Below, in pieces: positions 25,890 through 31,191 of a stretch of 39,030 nt of DNA. Position numbers and translations under genes: made by a program. Positions within the stretch are counted from its first letter, which is position 1; each line of letters begins with the position of its first letter. Below the pieces are notes generated by a model that worked only from the letters and a program-made list of their open reading frames with translations, searched no databases and was not told the origin of the DNA. This DNA comes from Novosphingobium fluoreni (GTDB lineage: Bacteria; Pseudomonadota; Alphaproteobacteria; Sphingomonadales; Sphingomonadaceae), in the NCBI RefSeq assembly GCF_014196615.1, contig NZ_JACIDY010000010.1, positions 1-39,030 of the forward strand, written 5' to 3'.

Positions 25890-26041
25890 GCAGGCTTACT
25901 TTCATGGGCCGCGAGCCGAACACTGACAATGAGCAGAGCGCAGGCCATGCCGATGAGCCGCAGCGACCTCAGGTCGTTTTCCCGTTCAAGCTAGCCTTGC
26001 TGGCGGCCTTCTGCACGCTCCTCATGAAAACTCTGCCCTGA
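25886..26041 (+). CDS. small membrane protein, 51 residues
   Basis: This short gene begins with an ATGA overlap on the upstream stop. The product has a hydrophilic N-terminal 30 residues and one hydrophobic helix, VFPFKLALLAAFCTLLMKTL, at the C-terminus, so it looks like a tail-anchored or single-pass inner-membrane peptide. It is supported by its overlap with the preceding gene and the strong ribosome-binding site of the gene 19 bp downstream. Function unknown. Confidence 0.55.
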   Translation: MSRLTFMGREPNTDNEQSAGHADEPQRPQVVFPFKLALLAAFCTLLMKTLP

Positions 26042-26060
26042 CTTCGAAGGAGGGATAACG

Positions 26061-26309
26061 ATGACGGATCGCATATACCGTTGGATCTGGGCCTTGCGTG
26101 GTCGACTTCCTGCGACAAGGTCGGTGTGGACCACCATGGCGATCTACGGCGCCCTGCTCGTGCCTATCGGTGCCTCGGGTCCGAAGGTCGGTGACTGGAT
26201 GAGCCGCGTCAATTACAGAGATGGCCTATGGGTCTGGTTTGTCATCGGGGCCGCTTACGGACACGCTAAGTGGTGGCGCGCCAAGACCCGGTCAGATCGC
26301 TGCCGCTGA
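26061..26309 (+). CDS. small two-segment membrane protein
   Basis: This 82-residue protein has a basic N-terminus (RIYRWIWALRGRLPATR) and two hydrophobic segments, TTMAIYGALLVPIGAS and LWVWFVIGAAYGHAKWW, ending in a basic tail. A strong Shine-Dalgarno sequence, AAGGAGGG, lies just before the ATG at 26061. It is the last gene of the envelope cluster and is convergent with the minus-strand poly-Asp gene. The topology is inferred from hydrophobicity only. No known family is recognised. Confidence 0.65.
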   Translation: MTDRIYRWIWALRGRLPATRSVWTTMAIYGALLVPIGASGPKVGDWMSRVNYRDGLWVWFVIGAAYGHAKWWRAKTRSDRCR

Positions 26310-26570
26310 ATATACCGCGATTGAGTATAATCCGCAAAAAAGGCGCCTTTCGCATTCGAGGTTACGCGCCTTACGCAGTGGTGCGCGCTGATATCGCGAG
26401 CCACTGTGTTATCAGCGACGATGGGCCTCATCGGCTACTGCGCCTGCATACCGCCTTAGTGAGCAAGATGCTCTCAACCTCACATTCGATCGGGACATGC
26501 CACCTGTGCTCCCCACACGACAAGTTTAAAATGACTTGTCAGCACTCAAAGGTGGATAATGAGAGAGTGC
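26310..26570. other. convergent intergenic region, no gene seen
   Basis: The 261 bases between the convergent genes hold no convincing coding frame. An AAAGGCGCCTTT palindrome near 26340 and a CAGTGG/CCACTG inverted repeat near 26377-26407 are the only structures noted; one may serve as a terminator for the envelope cluster. Confidence 0.4.
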
Positions 26571-27485
26571 TCAGTCATCTTCGACCCAGGTGTCGTCGTC
26601 ACCGAACTCTACCGCATCGTCGCGCTGGGTAAACAAGTTCTCACCGTGTTCATCATCCTCATAGCTCACAACCCCGTCATCATCATCATCATCGTCATCG
26701 TCATCATTCGAAATTCTATTGGCAAAAGCCAATCGGATACGACACTGATGAGCAAGACGCTCAAACCGTAAACCAAGCGATTCAGCATCGTTCTCTAGTC
26801 TATCAGAGTATCTACCTCGATAATGTTCAGTTTCTCCACTACTGTACCAAAACCTAAAGAGAATTCGTCTTTTAACGACTTGGCGATAAAGTTTTGGAGC
26901 CACGTCTCTTGGATCGGCAGAGTTTTTCCTATGGAGCGGAAAAGCACGATTGAATCCGTTTAGCTCTGAAGGTTCTGCGTAATGCCGGAACCCCCACTGC
27001 ATTTCATTCGCCAACCGCTCACGATCTTTTCGGTCAAGCAGCTCTCTTCCTTTGGAAAGCTCAGGGCGGTTGGGATCTCGTAACTGCTGGGCCGTGGGCG
27101 GCCCTTCATGCGCGAAAATACCTTTGAGAGCATCGTCAAAAATCGACCTCTTTGTCTTGGGCCCTCGCTTGAACCGACCATAGCGCTCCTGTCGCTCAGC
27201 CAGTTCTTTAATGACGTCAAGGTGCATGCACGTGAGTATCGCATTGTAGCACACCGGCTTGAGCCATTTGCGCGGTGATCGATACTGAGTGTGGTTCTTA
27301 CCAAGGGCTCTTCGAACACGATACTCCTCAGTGATTGCCCTACACATATAATCCAGTGTCTCAGCGAGACGCACTTCATCGTCGGAAATCTGATCTACGT
27401 ACCGATCCAAGCGTAGTTCGAATGGACCACGATCCACGCGATCGAACGTGAACCGCTTAAGCCAGGATGGTGCATTTGATGACAT
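26571..27485 (-). CDS. island hypothetical protein with poly-Asp acidic tail
   Basis: I do not recognise this protein of about 304 residues. The body is basic and charged (RKWLKPVCYNAILTCMHLDVI, ERYGRFKRGPKTKRSIFDD), whereas the last 50 residues are very acidic, including a run of ten Asp and an ending in TWVEDD. No signal or membrane segment is seen. The start is uncertain: an ATG at 27485 leaves a 198-bp intergenic region containing two direct repeats; another at 27644 would code through those repeats. Base composition is clearly lower in GC than in the core genome. It is the only confident minus-strand gene in the island. Confidence 0.6.
   Translation of the reverse strand: MSSNAPSWLKRFTFDRVDRGPFELRLDRYVDQISDDEVRLAETLDYMCRAITEEYRVRRALGKNHTQYRSPRKWLKPVCYNAILTCMHLDVIKELAERQERYGRFKRGPKTKRSIFDDALKGIFAHEGPPTAQQLRDPNRPELSKGRELLDRKDRERLANEMQWGFRHYAEPSELNGFNRAFPLHRKNSADPRDVAPKLYRQVVKRRILFRFWYSSGETEHYRGRYSDRLENDAESLGLRFERLAHQCRIRLAFANRISNDDDDDDDDDDGVVSYEDDEHGENLFTQRDDAVEFGDDDTWVEDD
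26676..26705 (-). repeat. GAT/GAC trinucleotide repeat coding ten Asp
   Basis: Ten consecutive Asp codons, mostly GAT with three GAC, form a near-perfect trinucleotide tract inside the hypothetical gene. Such tracts can change length by slippage without breaking the frame. Confidence 0.9.
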
Positions 27486-27510
27486 GCCACCACAGTACGC
27501 TGCCTGACTA

Positions 27511-27575
27511 CAAAGTGCCACGTTTCCAGGGACGCCTACAAATAGTTTCTGCTCGCAAAGCAAAGTGCCACGTTT
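27511..27575. repeat. two 15-bp direct repeats 50 bp apart
   Basis: CAAAGTGCCACGTTT occurs exactly at 27511-27525 and 27561-27575, start to start 50 bp, close to five helical turns. They lie between divergent genes if the minus-strand gene starts at 27485. They look like binding sites for a regulator or replication factor. Confidence 0.75.
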
Positions 27576-27683
27576 TTTTGCTAGCAAATAGAATACTTTA
27601 TCTCGCAGGCTTTCAGATAAATCTGTCGCCTTATCGTCAGGCATGGGTATTTGACTTGGCTCCCAAACAAAGAGGAGCGACGA

Positions 27684-28037
27684 GTGCCTAAGTCGAGTGT
27701 CAAGGATGAGCCCGAGCGCAAGCCAACGCCAAAGCCCATGTCAAAACCGAAGTCGGCGCGTAAGCCGGATCGTAAGAAGAACGATACGATAATAATCGTG
27801 AGTAAGCGCAAGCCGGTCACTCACCCTTTCATTAAGGATATCCGCAAGCAGCCTCCCCGCATTTTCTATTCGGTGAAGGAGGTGTGTGCCGTCCTTTGTC
27901 TAGGACGAACTTCGGTTTTCTCGTTGCTGCGCCAGAATAAGATCGCGTCGGAGGTCCACGGACGTCGGCGTCTGATCTATCGCCAGAGTGTCAAAGAATT
28001 TGCCGCCAGCCTCCGCAAGAACGGGGGGGCGGTGTAA
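27684..28037 (+). CDS. excisionase/AlpA-like helix-turn-helix protein
   Basis: This 117-residue protein has a disordered Lys/Pro-rich N-terminus (residues 1-48, with repeated KPKS/RKP motifs) and a C-terminal winged helix-turn-helix of the excisionase (HTH_17, MerR-like) type. The domain reads FYSVKEVCAVLCLGRTSVFS, then LLRQNKIASEVHGRRRLIY and a final helix SVKEFAASLRK. Such proteins bend DNA at attachment sites or regulate integrase genes, as AlpA does in P4-like islands. The start is GTG at 27684 after AGAGGAGCGA. Its stop overlaps the next ATG (TAATG), so the two are coupled. Confidence 0.8.
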   Translation: MPKSSVKDEPERKPTPKPMSKPKSARKPDRKKNDTIIIVSKRKPVTHPFIKDIRKQPPRIFYSVKEVCAVLCLGRTSVFSLLRQNKIASEVHGRRRLIYRQSVKEFAASLRKNGGAV

Positions 28038-28363
28038 TGGCCGGCCTCGGTAGCTCCGGTCTGGCGCCTCCCAAGCGCCAGTACCGCGTTGATCTCTGGC
28101 CCGCAGCACGTCGCTGCGGGTTCGAGACGCTCACCGATAGCCAGAAGGAAGACCGTCTGCGCGCACGTCGGTTGCGCGCAGCGGCAAACAAGTACCCTGA
28201 CATGATCGATGCCGACGCGGCCCAGGCATTGGCGGCTAAGCTAGAGGCAGCGGGTACGGGCGGTGACGTGCCCGACAGCTTGGCCTCCAGTGTCTTCATG
28301 CGGGAGCAGCGCGCCAAGATTGCCGGTGCGCTGTGGTGCCTCCTGCGGGAGGGCGGCGCATGA
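28037..28363 (+). CDS. small island protein of unknown function
   Basis: This 108-residue protein is basic in its first half (RRCGFETLTDSQKEDRLRAR) and helical and Ala-rich in its second half (DADAAQALAAKLEAAG, REQRAKIAGALWCLL). It has no signal or membrane segment and I do not recognise the family. Overlaps at both ends (TAATG before, ATGA after) place it firmly in one translated unit between the excisionase-like gene and the HUH-like gene, so a role in element maintenance or replication is likely but inferred only from context. Confidence 0.65.
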   Translation: MAGLGSSGLAPPKRQYRVDLWPAARRCGFETLTDSQKEDRLRARRLRAAANKYPDMIDADAAQALAAKLEAAGTGGDVPDSLASSVFMREQRAKIAGALWCLLREGGA

Positions 28364-28932
28364 TCTCGTCCAAGTTCGCGATCATGCCCGCATCGGCCGA
28401 CGTCCACGCCGACAAACTGTCGGAAGTGAACCCCAAGCAGATGATGAACGCGCTGCGTACGGCGCTCTACAAGATGGGCGCTGCGACTGCGACCGGCTGG
28501 ATCTTTGTCGGCTTCCACGGCGAGTTTGATCCGGTGGCCAAGGTCTACCGCCCGCACTTTCACGGCGTCGCCTACGGCGGCATGGTGCAGGTGGTCGACC
28601 GGCTTCGCACCATGCCGAATTACAAGACGTCTCGGTGGCTTCCGGATGGTTCTCCCAGCCCGGTGTACCGTCGGGTGCAGATGACGAGGAAGCCCGTCAA
28701 CCGCCTGCCTCGGCCGCTGACGTACCTCGTGCAGTCCTTCTGGCCCGCCCGGGCACTGTGGGTGTCCGAGGATGGTCGTCGTCGTCGTGCGCGTCAGAAG
28801 CGTCGCATTCCTGAGCCGTACCACTCCCAGGTCCTGCTCTGGCTCGACAAGTGGTCGATCAATGACCTGACGCTGATGATCGGTTTGCGAGTGACCACAA
28901 ATGGTCTGAAGCAGACCAAGCCGGTCAGCTAA
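28360..28932 (+). CDS. putative HUH-type Rep-like protein
   Basis: This 190-residue protein contains YRPHFHGVAYGG, where His66-Phe67-His68 fits the metal-binding HUH motif of rolling-circle Rep and relaxase enzymes. It follows a strand GWIFVGFHGEFD, as in those folds. A candidate nucleophile is Tyr122 in RPLTYLVQSFW, although the usual Lys four residues after the Tyr is not present. A strongly basic patch (GRRRRARQKRR) near residue 140 could bind DNA. The start overlaps the preceding stop (ATGA). It is followed by a hairpin-rich 190-bp gap that could hold an origin. The HUH call is tentative; a degenerate or unrelated fold is possible. Confidence 0.5.
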   Translation: MISSKFAIMPASADVHADKLSEVNPKQMMNALRTALYKMGAATATGWIFVGFHGEFDPVAKVYRPHFHGVAYGGMVQVVDRLRTMPNYKTSRWLPDGSPSPVYRRVQMTRKPVNRLPRPLTYLVQSFWPARALWVSEDGRRRRARQKRRIPEPYHSQVLLWLDKWSINDLTLMIGLRVTTNGLKQTKPVS

Positions 28933-28964
28933 ACGAACTCATCGGAGAAAGTACGCAAATAGCA

Positions 28965-28996
28965 TGCTCTGGGGGTCTGTAGAGGCCTCCAGAGCA
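28965..28996. repeat. inverted repeat downstream of HUH-like gene
   Basis: An 8-bp perfect inverted repeat (TGCTCTGG at 28965-28972 and CCAGAGCA at 28989-28996) encloses a 16-nt loop that can pair further internally. It could be a terminator or a nick-site hairpin for a Rep protein. Confidence 0.5.
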
Positions 28997-29070
28997 CAGC
29001 AAGCAGAGAGAGCGGTGTAACACTACACCTACCCTCATCAGCTCTTTTCCACCAGCACGATAAAGCTGAT

Positions 29071-29095
29071 CAGTGCGGCTGCACTGTGGTTTTTA
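29071..29095 (+). terminator. terminator-like hairpin before DUF927 gene
   Basis: A 6-bp perfect stem (CAGTGC at 29071-29076 and GCACTG at 29081-29086, loop GGCT) is followed by TGGTTTTT. It has the form of a short intrinsic terminator 30 bp before the DUF927 start, so it could end the upstream operon or work as an attenuator. Confidence 0.5.
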
Positions 29096-29123
29096 CGTAA
29101 ATTACGTGAAATTGGATAAAGGC

Positions 29124-30758
29124 ATGACCACGAAGAATCTGAAAGATGCCAAGCATTGCTCGGCGGCTAAGCGCCCGCCGAAGCTGTTGGTTAAGGGCTA
29201 TGCCGACCAACGAGGCCAACGCTGGTACGAGGTGCGTCTTGGCCGCGAGAAGGCCTTGCTGCACCAAGGCGAACTGATTGAACGCGCAAAAATCTTCCAC
29301 GTCCTGAAAGATCGTGGAGTTACCATCTGGAGACCGGACGACAAGAAGGAGGTGCTCGAGAAGCTCGAGGAACTCGACCACTTCCCTACCCGACTGATCT
29401 TCGACCGGCCAGGATGGGCTGGCGGACAGTTCGCCAATGCGTCCGGCCGGGTGTACGCCCCCGGCGGCACCCGCAAGGGATTGGTGGCCTTCCAGACCAG
29501 CCCGCACAAGTGCGCCACGAAGGGCAAGCATGCCGAATGGCTGAAGCAGGTCGCAGAGCCGCTGTGCGGCCACCTGATCCCGATGTTCTTCGTCATGGCG
29601 GCATTCGCCGCACCGATGCTCGAGATGTCCGGGCTGTCGGCAAACCCCGGCTTTGAATTGGCGGGCGAAGGCGGCAAGGGCAAGACGACCACGATGCGCC
29701 TGATGGCCTCGACATCCGGGCCGGCGATGCTCGGGCATCAGGGTTACATCACGACCTTCTCGATGACCCCCGCTGCCATCGAGCAGTCGATGCGAATGCA
29801 CTCGGATATGCCGTTTCTGATCGATGAGGCCAACCTGTACAACCAGGGTGGCAGCGCTGCATCGAACCGCCGCATGATGCAGGATTTCAGCTTCGCCATG
29901 GCTCAGGGGACCACCAAAGGGCGCTACAATGAGATTGACCAGAAGCGCTACTGGTTCATTTGCGTCACCTCGGCGAACGCCCCCCTCCACGAACTCATGG
30001 CCCAATCGCATCAAGACATCGCAGGCGCCGCGATCGACCGGCTCAACACCATCATGGTGCCAGCTGGCGATGCGGGCGTGTTTGGCCCGCTCGCAGCTGG
30101 CTACGAGAACTACCGCCAGTTCACCCAGGCGCTCGAAGCCGGGATGGCAGAGCAGTACGGCACGGCGATGTCGAAGTATCTTCGGAAGCTTGTCGCTGCG
30201 CGCCACGAGGACGAGGCGGGGCTCAAGGCCAAGATCAAAAGCCGTATCGACGCGTTCAAGGTGGCGGTCGGGATCAGCGACAGCAACGGCTCGGACGTGC
30301 GTGTCGCCGAGGCCTACGGCCTGGTGTACGCCGCCGGCGTGTTTGCGCGTCACTGCGGCGTCCTGCCAAAGGGCTTTGATTGCATGGCCGCTGCCCAGCA
30401 CTGTTACGCCAACTTCCGCGCAACGGTTCCGCTGCGTCAGTCGCTCGCTGATCGGCTTCGCGCGATTGCGGCTCGTCCTGAGACCATGACGATAGACCGG
30501 CGCAATCTGCCGACGCTCACCGACGACCAGATGCAGGCCGCAGGCGCTTTCCTCCGCAAGATCAAGGGGCAGCAGAGCTTGCTGCTGACGGCAGAGTTTG
30601 GGCGCACGATGTTCCCCGATTGGAACGCGCTGAAAGGCACATCAGAGTTCCGCAACCTCAACCGTAGCGGCAGCGATGATCGGGGCCGTGGTCGCCACTG
30701 CCGCGTGCGCGCGAACAAGGCGATGGACTGGCTCTACTGTTTCGCCATGCCTGAGTGA
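29124..30758 (+). CDS. DUF927 family P-loop ATPase (mobile-element helicase-like)
   Basis: This 544-residue protein matches DUF927, a P-loop domain found in phage and island replication or primase-helicase proteins. Visible motifs are Walker A GEGGKGKTT (from residue 181), Walker B FLIDEAN (231-237), and a sensor-like YWFICVTSANAPL, preceded by a family-typical FDRPGWAGG and YAPGGTRKGL. The N-terminal 90 residues would carry an adaptor or DNA-binding region; no primase domain is seen. The ATG at 29124 is preceded by GGATAAAGG. With the HUH-like and excisionase-like genes it forms a plausible replication and maintenance module. A strong hairpin follows the stop. Confidence 0.8.
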   Translation: MTTKNLKDAKHCSAAKRPPKLLVKGYADQRGQRWYEVRLGREKALLHQGELIERAKIFHVLKDRGVTIWRPDDKKEVLEKLEELDHFPTRLIFDRPGWAGGQFANASGRVYAPGGTRKGLVAFQTSPHKCATKGKHAEWLKQVAEPLCGHLIPMFFVMAAFAAPMLEMSGLSANPGFELAGEGGKGKTTTMRLMASTSGPAMLGHQGYITTFSMTPAAIEQSMRMHSDMPFLIDEANLYNQGGSAASNRRMMQDFSFAMAQGTTKGRYNEIDQKRYWFICVTSANAPLHELMAQSHQDIAGAAIDRLNTIMVPAGDAGVFGPLAAGYENYRQFTQALEAGMAEQYGTAMSKYLRKLVAARHEDEAGLKAKIKSRIDAFKVAVGISDSNGSDVRVAEAYGLVYAAGVFARHCGVLPKGFDCMAAAQHCYANFRATVPLRQSLADRLRAIAARPETMTIDRRNLPTLTDDQMQAAGAFLRKIKGQQSLLLTAEFGRTMFPDWNALKGTSEFRNLNRSGSDDRGRGRHCRVRANKAMDWLYCFAMPE

Positions 30759-30772
30759 GGCGAAGCGCATCA

Positions 30773-30805
30773 AGGTCGGCTGTTCCAACCAGGAACAGCC
30801 GACCT
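30773..30805 (+). terminator. 14-bp stem-loop after DUF927 gene
   Basis: A perfect 14-bp stem (30773-30786 with 30792-30805, loop AACCA) follows the DUF927 stop by 14 bases. There is no T-run after it, so termination would be weak or Rho-assisted, but its position fits a terminator. Confidence 0.6.
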
Positions 30806-31191
30806 GCTTGCGGTAATTCGGGGATAGCGATCGATCGGCAATCTTTTGATCTACATTAGCCGCTGTCGATGGAGTGCGGCCGAAGCGGCCGCTCACGACC
30901 AAAACGCGCTGTTCGCCGCGCGGGCTTGGAACGGCGGCTTCTGCAGGAACGAGCCATTCGGTCAGCGGAGGGCCGTCTCGCTATCCGGCTGCTCGCTGGG
31001 TCACCATCGGATTCTCCACGCACACTTTCTGGCCGTCCCCTCTAACCCAGAGAAGCAGCACAGAGCGAGCTTTGGTCCGCAGTGCCCGAACTGTCCGGTT
31101 GTCGAGCCAGCGACATGATCTGAACCACATTGACTAATGGCTGCCACCATGTTCCGACTTATGTTCAAGCCGTTCAACATATGTGGGGTTT
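30806..31191. other. intergenic region before PHP-SMC gene
   Basis: No convincing gene lies in these 386 bases; the frames that stay open over 30846-31137 give low-complexity shadow peptides. A GCGGCC/GGCCGC hairpin at 30876-30892 and a TATGTT/AACATA inverted repeat with doubled GTTCAA at 31160-31181, just before the next start, are the only structures seen. The latter could be an operator. Confidence 0.45.

Noticed and set aside
27540..27580. Sigma-54 promoter (TGGCAC then TTTGC on the minus strand)
   Set aside because: The spacing between the GG and GC elements is one base too long, and the second identical repeat lacks the downstream element, so the motif is better explained as a direct repeat.
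30846..31137. Short plus-strand frames before the PHP-SMC gene
   Set aside because: No ribosome-binding site, Ser/Arg-rich shadow composition and two frames open at once.
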